Counted from the stretch's first letter, positions 34,175-45,376 are shown. The stretch: DNA of 64,000 bases from Zanthoxylum bungeanum (GCA_019454045.1 SKCR01032778.1:310001-374000); one strand, 5' to 3'. Notes: a model not told the origin generated them from the sequence alone. Translations and numbers: made by a program.

Positions 34175-34451
34175 ATAGGTTATTCATGGTGACTTAGGGT
34201 GAGCATCGATTTCGGTTCTATTCAGAACCTCAAGAAATCAGACTAATTTCCAGTTTCGGAACTGAGACCGATTCTTTTAGGGTCGGTTCTGGTTCTAGAG
34301 TGGTGGGAACCGAAACCGAATTTTGGAACCAGTTTTCAAATTATAAAATCAATTTTTTTGGGTTAAAAAATTGAAAGAAAGTCCAAGTCCATTATTTAAA
34401 TAATGTCCATTCATCTAACCCAAATCTCAAATTAAATGTATATTGAATAAA

Positions 34452-35225
34452 GGAAAAACCCACCTTAAGGTCCCTGTACTCTCAATGTTTTTTACATTAT
34501 ACCCCTGTACTAAATTTTCTACACATTGCACACCCCTATACTCTCAATATTTTTTACATTGCACCCCTGTACTAAATTTTCTACACATTGCACCCCTGCA
34601 CTCTCAAAAAATTGACATTCCACCCTTATTTTAACGGCAAGTTAACAGAGTTGATAAATATTCTGACATCACCCACCCTTATTTCGGATTGGACCTAGCA
34701 AATTTTTTTACTTTGAAGTTATGCTAGGGCGCATAACTATATTATTATGCCTCTTCTGATACATTCAAAAATCCAACTAATTTATTGTAAAAACTAGATC
34801 AAAACTACGATCTTGGAGTGTTATTAATGAACAACAAAAAACAAACAAAGATGCTTCACGGTTATCAGACATCATTCCTAAAGAACGACAACGAGTATTA
34901 CATGTCATGCGTGCACATTTATAGCAAACACCCATTTTTTTAGCTCTTCTCTTTTTAGCATAGGTGATTCTTCCTAAACCAGGCAGATATGACACAAATA
35001 AGGATGGGTGATGTCAGAATATTTCTCAACTCTGTTAACTTGCCGTTAAAATAAGGGTGAAATGTCATTTTTTTGAGAGTGCAGGGGTGCAATGTGTAGA
35101 AAATTTAGTACAGGGGTGCAATGTAAAAAATATTGAGAGTACAAGGGTGCAATGTGTAGAAAATTTAGTACAAGGGTGCAATGTAAAAAAATTGAGAGTA
35201 CAAGGGCCTCAAGTTGGGTTTTTCC
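34452..35225. mobile_element. Mutator-like TIR element A (774 bp)
   Basis: Long inverted terminal repeats of about 240 bases begin 'ggaaaaacccaccttaagg' and end 'tcaagttgggtttttcc'. The 9-bp TSD ttgaataaa is at 34443-34451 and 35226-35234, the length typical of Mutator-like elements. Inside each TIR, 'tgcacccctgtactaaattt'-like phrases repeat several times. The centre carries a 72-codon ORF (34777-34995) but no transposase. Confidence 0.85.
34777..34995 (-). CDS. Unrecognised 72-residue Cys-rich ORF in Mutator-like element A
   Basis: The product starts MSYLPGLGRITYAKKRRAKK and has a cysteine cluster GVCYKCARMTCNTRCRSLG (C-x2-C-x4-C-x3-C), then a hydrophobic C-terminal half. I do not recognise the family. 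The same ORF occurs in element B with about three residue changes. It fills the unique centre between the TIRs, where Pack-MULEs carry captured host gene pieces, so it may be a captured exon. Equally, it may be a chance ORF shared because the two elements are recent copies. There is no evidence of expression. Confidence 0.3.
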   Translation of the reverse strand: MSYLPGLGRITYAKKRRAKKMGVCYKCARMTCNTRCRSLGMMSDNREASLFVFCCSLITLQDRSFDLVFTIN

Positions 35226-35265
35226 TTGAATAAATAGAACAACATCTTATTGTACTTTTTTTAAA

Positions 35266-36035
35266 GGAAAAACACACCTTAAGGTCCCTGTACTCTCAAT
35301 ATTTTTTACATTATACCCCTGTACTAAATTTTATACACATTGCACCCCTATACTCTCAATATTTTTTACATTGCACCCCTGTACTAAATTTTCTACACAT
35401 TGCACCCCTGCACTCTCAAAAAATTGACATTCCACCCTTATTTTAACGGCAAGTTAACAGAGTTGAGAAATATTCTGACATCACCCACCCTTATTTCGGA
35501 TTGGACCGAGCAAATTTTTTTACTTTGAAGTTATGCTAGGGCGCATAACTATATTATGCCTCTTCTGATACATTCAAAAATCCAACTAATTTATTGTAAA
35601 AACTAGATCAAAACTGCGATCTTGGAGTGTTATTAATGAACAACAAAAAACAAACAAATATGTTTCACGGTTATCAGACATCATTCCTAAAGAACGACAA
35701 CGAGTATTACATGTCATGCGTGCACATTTATAGCAAACACCCATTTTTTTAGCTCTTCTCTTTTTAGCATAGATGATTCTTCCTAAACCAGGCAGATATG
35801 ACACAAATAAGGGTGGGTGATGTCATAATATTTCTCAACTCTGTTAACTTGCCGTTAAAATAAGGGTGAAATGTCAATTTTTTGAGAGTGCAGGGGTGCA
35901 ATGTGTAGAAAATTTAGTACAGGGGTGCAATGTAAAAAATATTGAGAGTACAATGGTGCAATGTGTAGAAAATTTAGTACAAGGGTGTAATGTAAAAAAC
36001 ATTGAGAGTACAAGGGCTTCAAGGTGAGTTTTTCC
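35266..36035. mobile_element. Mutator-like TIR element B (770 bp)
   Basis: Same structure and orientation as element A, 40 bases away. Its own 9-bp TSD ttttttaaa is at 35257-35265 and 36036-36044, so it was a separate insertion and not a tandem copy of A. Confidence 0.85.
35586..35804 (-). CDS. 72-residue Cys-rich ORF in Mutator-like element B
   Basis: Counterpart of the ORF at 34777-34995, same length and same cysteine pattern, differing around the ITY/IIY and EAS/ETY positions. Function unknown. Confidence 0.3.
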   Translation of the reverse strand: MSYLPGLGRIIYAKKRRAKKMGVCYKCARMTCNTRCRSLGMMSDNRETYLFVFCCSLITLQDRSFDLVFTIN

Positions 36036-36640
36036 TTTTTTAAATGAAACAAAAAACATATTAAAAAATGGAAAATAGGGTAATTCAAAACCGAACCATA
36101 ACTGATTAGTAACCGATAAATAGAATACCTTATTTAATTAGATAGATTCCGATTCTAAAATATTAGGAACCGATTTTTTCCGAGTAGGTTATGATTCCAC
36201 TCTGAACCAAAATTGTAATCGATTTTATTCACTCATAAATGACATTATATCATCGTTGTATAATATAAATTTCGTAGATAAATTAGAAAATTACGCAAGT
36301 CATTGTATGGCATATAACAAACTAAATCAATGTATTTTCTTATTAGGTGGGATCTGACTATAATATTAGGTAGGGTCTGCTATAAAAAAGAATAAAGAAA
36401 ATCAGCCACTTTGGTTGTCTTTTTTTGAAAAAATAAATTGCATGTAATATTTGAAGCACAAACATTGAAAGCAAACAGTCAGTTTGATTATAAATTAAAT
36501 AAAAATAAAATTTGGTTTTGTACTGCGAGTTCATATTGATGAGGGGGCTTGAGGATTCTTGGTTGTCGAATAAATAATACTTTTATTATATTATATAATT
36601 ATTGATTGAGGATATTATGTATAATTGTGATATTAAAAAT

Positions 36641-37013
36641 AGATATGTACACGGTTGCGGTTTCAAACCGTAACCGAATCGTTGATCAATCATTGATCAA
36701 CTGAACCGTTGACTAATCGGACCGTAAATCACAATCGAATTGGTTGGGGTTAGGGTTAGTGTATTTTTCAACTGACGATTGAACCGGTTTTATGGTTCAA
36801 CCGTAATAAATCCGGTACAACATTAAAAAAATCCTGTTGAACCGGATTTTTTTTAATTATTTATAATATTTTTTTAAAAAAAATTAAATAAAAATACGGT
36901 TCAATCGTAACCGAACCGTAATCATACGGTTCGATTTCGTTACGATTAAAATTTACAGTTTTGATTTTGGCCGAATCATAAACCGTATGGTTAACCGAAC
37001 CATGTGTAAGCCT
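36641..37013. mobile_element. MITE-like island of AACCGTAACCG motifs
   Basis: The left end TAGATATGTACACGG and the right end 'atgtgtaagccta' (inverted TAGGCTTACACAT) are a rough TIR. The interior has 'aaccgtaaccgaa' and its complement in both halves, around an AT-rich centre. No TSD was confirmed. Confidence 0.5.
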
Positions 37014-37369
37014 AACTAGAAGAATTACTCATATTTTTAATTAATAATTTTTTCTCCAATTGGATTAAAAAATGGTCAATTTCTGACAGCAAAATACAAT
37101 CAACACAACAGAGATGGATCATTTTTAAACTTTTATTTTATATTCCCTGCCTGGAGCAGCCTCATAAGTCACGTGTTAAAAAATAATCATAATTTAATAA
37201 CATGTGGGTATTTAGAAAATGACTGCAGGACATTTATGTATTTTTTAATTCCAATGACCAGTGGGTATTCTAGATTATGAAACTATCAAAGAAAAATAAT
37301 ATCGGTTAGTCTAACAAGCTTTAAGTTAAAGGATCGTTACATTGTTACATCTATATATAAATATATATA

Positions 37370-37548
37370 TTTTGGAATCATTGAAAATTCATCCGCCAAA
37401 TCACCCATTATTAGCTTAAACGAAGCAGATAAAACCCCCAACTGTCCCAAGCTCTTACAAGAAACGCACTAATTGGATTCGAACCCGGGATCTTAAAGTG
37501 AGATCCTGAGCCCTATACCACCAAGTCACGCCTCTCGGAGATTTGTTA
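37370..37548 (-). repeat. SINE copy
   Basis: The minus strand shows 'gacttggtggtatagg', 'gggttcgaatcc', 'cttgtaagagcttggga' and 'ttaagctaat'. The head ends at 'ctcggag' like the 15220 copy. Confidence 0.7.
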
Positions 37549-37561
37549 CATCTATTCAAAA

Positions 37562-37698
37562 ATGATACACTCACATACACTTTTACTTAAAGTTTTACGA
37601 ACTCTCTTACTGTAACTACAGTGATCTACAGTAAATCATTGTAGCTACAGTTATATAGTTTGTAAAACTTTAAGTAAAAGTGTGTGTGAGTGTATCAT
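37562..37698. mobile_element. Intact foldback MITE (137 bp)
   Basis: The left arm 'atgatacactcacatacact' and the right arm 'gtgtgtgagtgtatcat' are inverted copies for about 40 bases, continuing with lower identity through 'ctgtaactacag' to the centre. The same family is split by another MITE at 19403-19825. Confidence 0.75.
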
Positions 37699-38095
37699 TA
37701 CTCTACATCTATTTATGTATATGTAAAAAAAATTTACTTTTCCTTTTAATTGATTTTTTTTTTGCTTTCTATTTATTTTTCAATTTGGTAAAAGAGATTG
37801 AAGAATGCAACTAATTAGTAGAATTTTTCAATCGATTGAGGTTACCCATTCAAAACAATGATTGAAATCAAGCAATCAATTTTCAAAAACAATCAAAAGA
37901 TTTCATCAGCTTGCAATCTTGGATTATTCTTTTCAGATTTGTTAGGTACAATTTTATAGAAGGAAAATGACCATTAATCTTTTGTAATAATTGATTTTTA
38001 TATTAATCAGCCATCTGAAAAAAATAATCATATTCATAGGTTTTGTAATAATTAATTGAGTCGGTAAGCTCTTTGTAATAATTAAATCATTAACT

Positions 38096-39085
38096 CACTA
38101 TAAGAAAAATTACTTTTAGCGTCGAAACACCATTTGACGCTAAAGAACCATTTGAACGTCGAAAATTAATAATATTCGATGTAAAATAATAGATCTATAG
38201 AGCCGAAAAGTATTTCGACGCAAATAATGTATCTTTAGCGTCAAAATCAATATTCGACAACCAGAGGAAGATGCAGGGTTTCAACCAACCGATGAGGACT
38301 TTTAGACAGATGTTGAAGGCCTCACTCGGCTAGTCTGCATTGACCTTGACCGCCACTCCATCACAACAGTAATGGTTGTTATTTTTTTTTCATTTGTATA
38401 AACATTCATTTATTAATTTTTAATAGACTATGCATTTATTTTATTTTATTTAATATAATATAATTTAATTATTAATTTAATTTATTTTTATATTTTAATT
38501 TAATTTAATTTTAAATTTATAAGAATAAAAAAATTATTTACTATTACTCAATAGAATTATTTTTATTCTAATAATATTTTTTTAAAAAAATTCATAATCC
38601 TTTAGTGTCGAATATTTCGACGCTAAAGATAATAAAATAATTATTTATATTTTAATATTATTTCAACTTTAGCGTCCAAACATTCGATACTAAAGATAAT
38701 AAAATAAACTTTTAATTTTTTATTTTTAAAATAATTTTAGCGTCGAAAGTTTCGACACTAATATATGACGTTAAAACATTTTCAACGCTAAAGGTAAAAA
38801 TATTTAAGTTTTTTAATTAAGTAAAAAAGTCTTTGGCATCGAAATCATTCGTCGCCAAAGACAAACTTTAGCGTCGAAATTTTTTTCGACGCTAAAGGCC
38901 TCTCTGTTAACGTTGAAAGATTTTGACGTAAAATATTATACTTTAGTGTTGAAATTCCTTGTTCGACGCTAATATTCTCTGTCGTTCACGTATTAGCATC
39001 GGAAATTATCGACGCTAAAGACCTTTGGCGTCAAAATTGCCTCTTTTAGCTTTGATATATTTTGACGCTAATTTTTTTAGTTTTT
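38096..39085. mobile_element. CACTA-like element fragment with TTTAGCGTCGAAA subterminal repeats
   Basis: The left end is CACTATAAGAAAAATTACTT, like the CACTA(C)AAGAAAA terminus of En/Spm elements. 'tttagcgtcgaaa' and its complement recur more than ten times along 1 kb, as in CACTA subterminal regions. The expected right terminus was not found. A 110-base patch near 38258-38370 looks formerly coding ('QPEEDAGFQPTDEDF') but has a stop. Confidence 0.6.
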
Positions 39086-39546
39086 AGCTAATTAGTCCTT
39101 ACAGGATAAAAAAACTCTTTCACATTTCTTTACAACGTTCCTCTTAAATTATTTTAATTACAAAAATGAGTAATTATAAATACAAATTTATTTTGTATAA
39201 ATTGATCCGGTATAATTATATTTATTGGATGAAAATACCATATTACCCACCAGATTTTTTTAATTTTTTAAAATAATTTATGCAACTATAATTTGTATAA
39301 AATAAGTTAGTTAATTTTTTTTTATTTTTTTATTTTTTTATTTTTTTATTTTTTAATGGGGAAGGGTTACTTACAAGTAGATAAAAAGTTTTTGTGACAA
39401 CAAAATATATGTTCAAGACTCAAGCAAGAAAAGTGTCAACAAGGGAAGAAAAGAAATTATAAAAACTATTTTTTTCTATATAATTAATTGAACTATACAA
39501 ATTTGTGGATCATTTACAAATTTTTTGAGATCATCAAATGATCAAC

Positions 39547-39976
39547 TCAGCAACTACATGCCAATAACTGTTGGCTATTGGTATGATCATGATGAAAAGA
39601 ATTATGAGATAATGATGAATATTTAGTACTAGCTATAAACATTAGCAAAGCTTCCTCCAAATTTCTATCAACACATCCTTGAATCAGTAAGACTGCATAT
39701 TCCATGAAGATCGAATCAAATGGTAATGTGATTGGTCCATTGCTTGGCAAGCCAAATTCTTCCTCAGACATGTTCAAAAGTTCTTGAAATATGTAGTTGT
39801 TAAGATATGAGATGGGGAACATGTAGCGGCTTTGATCAGCTGTGTACAAAACAAAATGACCCTTTTCAGCTACTGATGAATTGCTGAGTCTTGGTAATGA
39901 AATTCTTTTCCTCTTGAGGGCAGCTTGTTGCTGCCATTTTCTTGCAAATCTTGATGAGTTTCTTGGGGCTGATCAT
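39547..39976 (-). pseudogene. SAUR gene with an N-terminal frameshift
   Basis: SAUR proteins are small auxin-induced regulators that promote cell expansion by inhibiting PP2C.D phosphatases. Reading from the ATG at 39976 gives MISPKKLIKI and then loses frame near codon 10, where one extra base sits compared with the copy at 42404-42850. The shifted frame runs cleanly through RKWQQQAALKRKRISLPR, GHFVLYTADQSRY, the SAUR core EEEFGLPSNGPITLPFDS and a stop at 39547. No in-frame ATG precedes it. It belongs to the SAUR61-68-like clade. A one-base sequencing error would make this an intact gene. Confidence 0.75.
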
Positions 39977-40371
39977 GTTTTTGTAGGAGATTTAGTTCTT
40001 GAAACTCTTGGATTGAATGTTTGAAACTTTGAGTTGAGTGCAAAGCAAGGCAATGGCATTGGCTTTATATACTATTAAGGCCTGAGAAAACTGATTAATT
40101 TGCATGTGGGTTCAATGTGTTAAGCTTCTTTGGTGCATAATCATGTGGTGATAGGGAGATTAAAGGCGTAACGGGTCATGAGTTGTTGAATCTTTATTGC
40201 TCGAGTCTATGAGAGCCACAAACTTGAGATAAGCCAAGTTTGATCATCAAAACATTGGCAAGAATTAATTAATGGATGATATTCTAGATCTGAATCTATT
40301 TCATGAACAAATGATTTGACAGACTTAAGGCATGTGCAAGAAGACACATTATAGCATGTTGGCCCCAATTT

Positions 40372-40556
40372 TTTAATTTTTTTGGAAATGTTGGAAACTT
40401 CGTGACCAAACCATCCGATCAGGGCTTAAACGGAGTAAGTAAAACCACTAACTGTCCCAGATTCTTATAAGAAATGCACATTCTGAACTCGAATTCAGGA
40501 CCCGACAATCAAATCTTAAACCATTTACTACCAAGTCACATCCCTTGAGGGAACAT
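40372..40556 (-). repeat. SINE copy
   Basis: The minus strand has 'gacttggtagtaaatgg', 'aattcgagttc', 'cttataagaatctggga', 'actccgtttaagccc' and an A-rich tail. It is diverged, and lies about 400 bases upstream of the SAUR copy at 39976. Confidence 0.65.
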
Positions 40557-41750
40557 GCCCAACATGTTCTGAGTGAACTACCAAACAATAAAAGCATATG
40601 TGTATCTAATAAACTTGCTTTAATTTAATGGAATTATAAGAGTTCATCTATTGCAAGTCACCACTTGGACTACAATATATGAAGATTCAAGTGATTTTCA
40701 GTCAAACACTTCTCTATTTGCTTTCTCTATGTCTCCTAACCGATTAGAAAGTAAAAGCTAGAGGGCCAAAGTGATTGATGCCCATTGATGCATATGAAGT
40801 TAGCCATTTGCTTTCAAATTTATGCATAAGACACTGTCATATGTATGCTCATTACTCTCATGACATTTAGCACATGTTCTGTTTGTTGTTGATCTATTCA
40901 GTAGACATCAGGAGTTGTTAATTGCTCCTATGTTTACAGAAATATGGTGATAAAGTCTATTGATGAATTGACTGGATCTACTACAACGCGAAAGACCATT
41001 GCTAAAAAAATGAATATTCTTGGGTATGTTCCATTTTTATTTGTTGATTTTCCAGCAGAAGCTAACATGCCATGGCTTCAAAGGTGCAGCTCCAAAGCAC
41101 AATCACATGATTTTGCTCTAATGTGACCTATAATAGGTAATGCTGTACATGTGGTGGAATAAACTTTCAGCCATTTGAGAAAGCTAAGCTTATGTCAGTA
41201 ATTATCAGCTCCTGCTGCTCATTATTATCATTTTTACATCAAGGACTGAGGAACCAGAATGCACTTGTTTGTGATTGAAACATTGATGAAGATTGAATAT
41301 TTCTTGATTCTGGAGAAGGTTTTATTAGAGAGAATGTAATAAAAAAGTTTCACTATCTTCGTAGTACTTTCTGTACATAATTTTTTTATGGCTCAGTCAC
41401 ATTCCATATGTACAGCCTTTAGTTGAATGATTGTTTTTCTCAGTGAATCATGCTACAAAAAAGAGTTCCCACATATAAATGATGAATCTACTAACTCTGG
41501 CATCCGGATTTATGTTTCAGTTATTTTTGAACTAAATGACTTTATAGCCTTTGTGAAGGTATGTATGAATACAAATGATTGTCTCTCTGAAAATTTTCAA
41601 ATTACTTTATGATGAGTGGTTAATATGCATATATTTCCCGTCCCTTTATCTTAATGTTTTGTGTATTTTATGAGCGCTTTAAAAATCATATCAAGACTTA
41701 ATTGGACTCAACAAGTAATGAAATGACAAATTTGGAGCAAAAATAAGGCC
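40557..41750. other. Spacer without supported genes
   Basis: Short plus-strand ORFs of about 60 codons (40944-41126 and 41427-41612) have no recognisable domain and no paralog in the window. I do not call them. Confidence 0.4.
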
Positions 41751-41759
41751 AAATTTCAT

Positions 41760-42290
41760 ATTCACCAACACGTCTCGACTCTGGTCAGCACGTCTCGATG
41801 CACTACCTCACAAAAACTGGATAGAACCACAAATTTACGGCGCGTTGCGACTTTGGAGGAGCGTCGCGACACGCGAGTTAAAGAAGACCAGCGTCGTGAC
41901 TCCGGGACTTTGGTGTCACGACACGGACGCGATTCGTAATAACCTAATTGAATGAAAAGTGCATGAACTCATCGTGTGCGTGCTTAGGTGAAGTTGCAAC
42001 CTTAAGTTCTTCTCGCACAGAAAATTATCTCCAAAATTGTTGTTTTATCTTTATTTACTTTTAGAATTTTAGTTTAAGTAACTTCATCTCCACCAATAGT
42101 TTAGTTAAAATAAGTAGGTTAATTTTGGTATTAATAAGAAGAATAATAAGTGCTGTGGATACAATATCCGACATTCTATCACTATATTATTTGAGCGATA
42201 CGTGCGCTTGCGTGCTAGATATATAATATCGCGATCACTTAACTTTGAAAATTTTGTTAGATACCGGTAACAACAAGGCCTTCATAATCA
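41760..42290. mobile_element. Possible degraded LTR fragment
   Basis: A cluster of 'gcgtcgcgac'-like motifs (41760-41935) is followed by 'gtgctgtggatac', 'ttgagcgatacgtgcgcttg' and 'cgtgcta'. That phrasing resembles the 3' end of LTRs of some plant gypsy elements. No LTR pair or primer site was found, so this is a weak call. Confidence 0.3.
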
Positions 42291-42403
42291 TAACTATTTA
42301 GATTTAGCAGAAACCAGGCAATTTGTGAAAATTTCTGTGTGTGTTCATTAAAAGAATCAACTATAAAGCTTCAACATTGTAGTAGAAAAAATTTAAATTT
42401 GCA

Positions 42404-42850
42404 TTAGAAGCTGCAAATGACTGACTGTTGGTTGCTACGCTCTTGATGGATAAATGAAGATGGTAAGCAGCGACTAGTAACCAAGGACGTTAGCAATGCC
42501 TTCTCCACGTCTTTAGCTGCATGTCTTTGTATCAAAGAGACTACATACTCCATGAAAACTGCATCACATGGAAACGTGATAGGCCCGCTGCTTGGTAGTC
42601 CAAACTCATCTTCTGCCATTTTGAAGAGCTCCCTAACGATGTCGTTTTTAAGATATGCCAAGGGAATAACAAATCGCTTCTCATCAGCTGTGTATAAAAC
42701 AAAGTGGCCCTTTTCAGCCACTGATGATGTGCTGCAGCTCTCTGCGTCAACAGGCAATGCGGTTCTTGGCAAAGAGATTCTTTTCCTCTTGCTAGCTGCC
42801 AGTTTCTGCCATTTCTTTGCCATTTTGATCAACTTCTTTGGACTAATCAT
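42404..42850 (-). CDS. SAUR family auxin-responsive protein (type A, intact)
   Basis: Predicted small auxin-up RNA protein of 148 residues, SAUR61-68-like clade. It starts MISPKKLIKMAKKWQKLAAS, the basic N-terminus of this clade, followed by RKRISLPR. The conserved SAUR domain follows: GHFVLYTADEKRFVIPLAYL, EDEFGLPSSGPITFPCDAVF and a C-terminal AKDVEKALLTS. No intron, as usual for SAURs. A TATA-like site lies about 120 bases upstream. Family function: activation of plasma membrane H+-ATPase and cell elongation through PP2C.D inhibition. The 5' flank is duplicated at 43789-43982. Intact reading frame and conserved core make it likely functional. Confidence 0.9.
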   Translation of the reverse strand: MISPKKLIKMAKKWQKLAASKRKRISLPRTALPVDAESCSTSSVAEKGHFVLYTADEKRFVIPLAYLKNDIVRELFKMAEDEFGLPSSGPITFPCDAVFMEYVVSLIQRHAAKDVEKALLTSLVTSRCLPSSFIHQERSNQQSVICSF

Positions 42851-42965
42851 GTTGTTTTTTTGTTTACTAGAGAAGTAGATTTAGAAACAAAAGAGTGGGA
42901 GGATTGTTGGATCTTGAAACTCTGAAATGCTGTGTTTGATGGATAAAAAGCTAATGAAGTGGGTT

Positions 42966-42979
42966 GGTTATATAGTCAC
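42966..42979 (-). promoter_or_regulatory. TATA-like box of the SAUR at 42404-42850
   Basis: The minus strand reads GACTATATAACC about 120 bases before the start codon. The same motif is in the promoters of the related copies at 45352-45360 and 57111-57119. Confidence 0.55.
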
Positions 42980-43141
42980 AAGTCTAAAGACAGTCCCATT
43001 AATGTTGCTTCCCTAGTGAAGGGACTTAAGGGAGGCAAAACCATCTGATAGTAGGTCAAGATGATCATCAAAGTTGAGTCTTGATTATTACCATTTCACT
43101 TTCTTCCAGCCTGGTGGTTTGATGACATTCTGGCCCAACCA

Positions 43142-43392
43142 CACTTTTGTATTCTTACTATTTCACTTTCTTCCAGCAAGGAGGTTTTGGTCTATATGCT
43201 TGGTGAATCTCCCTATTGTATTCTTTTGGTTATCTCTTTTTTCTACTATTTTATTTCGGTCTTGCTCTGGAGGTTTTGGTCTAGTCCCCCTCCCGTATGT
43301 TATTTCGTTATCTTTGATTAATGGACAGATAGGGGTCCGGCCTAACCCCCCACCTTTTGGTGGTTTTTAATTAAAAAAAAAAAGAAGTGGAA
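43142..43392 (+). mobile_element. Probable LINE 3' end with A-tail
   Basis: The stretch 'ggggtccggcctaaccccc' followed by 'ttggtggtttttaatt' and an A-run resembles 3' ends of plant L1-type LINEs. It is absent from the duplicated flank at 43789-43982. The left end is uncertain because a 70-base direct repeat ('ttcactttcttccagc') lies there. Confidence 0.4.
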
Positions 43393-43600
43393 TGTTACAT
43401 ATCCGAAAATCTTATCAAATATCTATAGACTGTAGATGACTGCTGGAGAATTTCTTTGGTGAACAAATTGCAAAGCATTCTAATTATTTCAGATAATTTT
43501 AATTCTATATGATTATGCATTACTTCGTTGTGATTCATGACGTGGAATGCTACACTATTATATGAAATTACATGTGGCAGCTAAGAGAATTTTGAGAGAG

Positions 43601-43745
43601 GGCCATAGGCTGTCAGTCCAAACTCTTCTTCTGCTGGTTTAAATAGTCCATGAACAACTCTGTCGTTAAAATACACCAATGGATGCACAAATCGTTATTT
43701 AATCAGAAGCGTTCACAACAAAGTGACATTTTTCACAGTCGCAAG
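43601..43745 (-). pseudogene. SAUR fragment
   Basis: A decayed piece of the SAUR core: the minus strand reads through recognisable parts of the FGLT and GLFKPAEEEF regions and a damaged RFVHPLVYF segment, without start or end. It lies between the two duplicated promoter copies (42952-43141 and 43789-43982). Confidence 0.6.
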
Positions 43746-43788
43746 GCTAAATATCAGCAATGTGATTATTTGGTGCCTTGTGGCAGAT

Positions 43789-43982
43789 AATGAAGTGGGT
43801 TGGTTATATAGTCACAGTCACAAGGCTAAAGACAGTCCCATTAATGTTGCTTCCCTAGTGAAGGGACTTAAGGGAGGCAAAGCCATCTGATAGTAGGTCA
43901 AGATGATCATCAAAGTTGAGTCTTGATTATTACCATTTCAATTTCTTCCAGCCTGGTGGTTTGATGACATTTTGGCCCAACC
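43789..43982. repeat. Duplicated SAUR 5' flank
   Basis: About 190 bases nearly identical to 42952-43141, from 'aatgaagtgggttggttata' to 'gacattttggcccaacc'. The main difference is an insertion that repeats 'gtcaca'. A second duplicated patch pairs 43391-43480 with 44351-44450 ('gaatgttacatatc', 'tggagaatttctt'). Confidence 0.85.
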
Positions 43983-44450
43983 CCGCGAGTGGCTAAAAGC
44001 CGTAGACATTGTCAACCACAAGAGCATAAGTATTCTGGTCAAGTGACAAGAAAATGCATATCAGTATTTGATTGCTCATCTAGTTAAGTGTTTTTATTGG
44101 GGGTACCGATGGGCAAGGGCAAGGGGGACAAACCATGTGTGGTTTGTCTAACCAGAAAAATTCTGTGGCTCAAACTTGTCTTCTTTATGGATTTTGATAC
44201 TAAAGCATGCCATTCAATTTGTATTCCATTTTTTAATATGTTTTTGGTCTGTATGTCAAATATTACCTACACCCTTATCTGTCCATAATTAATATGGAAA
44301 CAGGAAGGGTTAAAATAAAAAATATACCCACCAAGGTCTATGCAGAAGAAGATGAATGTTACATATCTGGAAGTCTAATCAAAATATCAATGGACTGTTG
44401 ATGACTGTTGGAGAATTTCTTCGGTGAGCTAATTGCAAAGCATTATCAAT

Positions 44451-44998
44451 GATTCATTTTCGCCTTATAACTGCTAGATTTTGCCCCATTCTTGCTTCTC
44501 AGTACCGATCATGTTGGCAATGAACTTTTATTTTGTTTCATATAATGTAAGGGGACTTGGGTTGTTTAAAAGCTAGATAATGTTGTTTAAATGCACCTTC
44601 TACTTTGGATATGTAGGTATATGTTACCATCTACTTATCAAACTAGAGCAAAGAAAGCGAGTTTTTCGATTTTCTGCCAAGTGGTTTAGCAACATAAACC
44701 AAAGGCCTGAAATTGGATATCCAAACATAGTTTCATTTTGTGTGCAAGTCTTATTGTAAACATAATTCCAGTGCCACCCTTCATATTGAATGATTTTAGA
44801 GAAAATCAATTGCAAATTTTTCATGGAAAAGTTTATATTGAAAGAAATAACAGTCTGACATGTTAGATTAGCTTCAAAATTCATCAGATCACTAAGTTCA
44901 ACTGAATTAAACTATTTTGTAAACTTCATTAAATTCTGGTAGTATAGGAAAATAAAAATATTAGCCTGACTCAAGAAAAGTAAAAGCTACAATTTGCT
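44451..44998. other. Spacer within the SAUR cluster
   Basis: No gene or repeat is supported here. The minus-strand ORF at 44624-44884 (86 codons) has no recognisable domain. Confidence 0.4.
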
Positions 44999-45248
44999 TC
45001 AGAAGCTGGACAGAAGTGATTGTTGGTTATATTGCTCTTGATGGAGATATGAAGATGGCGCACAGCGAGCTGTTGTACATAAGGACACGAGTAAGGCCTT
45101 CTCTACATCCTTTGACGTGTGCCTTTGGATCAAAGAGAGTACATACTGCATGAATACTGCATCACATGGCAATGTAATAGGTCCGCTGCATTGCGGCTAG
45201 TTTCTGCCACTTCCTTGCCAATTTGATTAGCTTCTTTGGACTAATCAT
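44999..45248 (-). pseudogene. SAUR type A copy with internal deletion (block 1)
   Basis: The start at 45248 begins MISPKKLIKLARKWQKLA, then jumps to GPITLPCDAVF and the C-terminal half, ending at the stop 44999-45001. About 200 bases that should encode the middle of the SAUR domain are missing compared with 42404-42850. Its promoter region keeps TATA and a TGTCTC motif. Confidence 0.8.
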
Positions 45249-45370
45249 GTTTCTTCTTGTTAACTAGAAAGATCTTGTGAATTTTGAGAAACAAGGTTAT
45301 TGGATATCAAAAATGAATTTTTCTTGGCAGAAGGCTAAGGCAATGGATTGGTTATATAGTCACCAGGCTA

Positions 45371-45376
45371 GAGACA
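45371..45376 (-). promoter_or_regulatory. Auxin response element-like TGTCTC in SAUR type A promoters
   Basis: The minus strand reads TGTCTC about 125 bases upstream of the block 1 type A start. The same site is kept at 57137-57142 (block 2) and 60855-60860 (block 3 flank). The intact copy at 42404 has TGTCTT instead. TGTCTC is the classic ARF binding site; function here is inferred. Confidence 0.5.

Larger units (their letters stand above)
34195..36237. mobile_element. Degraded hAT-type MITE split by two Mutator-like elements
   Basis: The outer segments (34195-34440 and about 36060-36237) are rich in 'ggttctggttc' and 'gaaccgat' motifs. The left end TAGGGTGAGCAT and the right end 'ttcactcata' form a weak TIR. 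The interior from 34443 to 36044 is occupied by two later insertions with their own TSDs. No TSD was confirmed for the outer element. Confidence 0.5.

Noticed and set aside
40944..41126. 60-codon ORF starting MVIKSIDELTGSTTTRKT
   Set aside because: No recognisable domain, no paralog in the window and no splice context; it could be a lost exon but cannot be supported.
43074..43370. 98-codon ORF starting MSLDYYHFTFF
   Set aside because: It spans a duplicated promoter segment and the probable LINE tail; composition is that of T-rich non-coding DNA.
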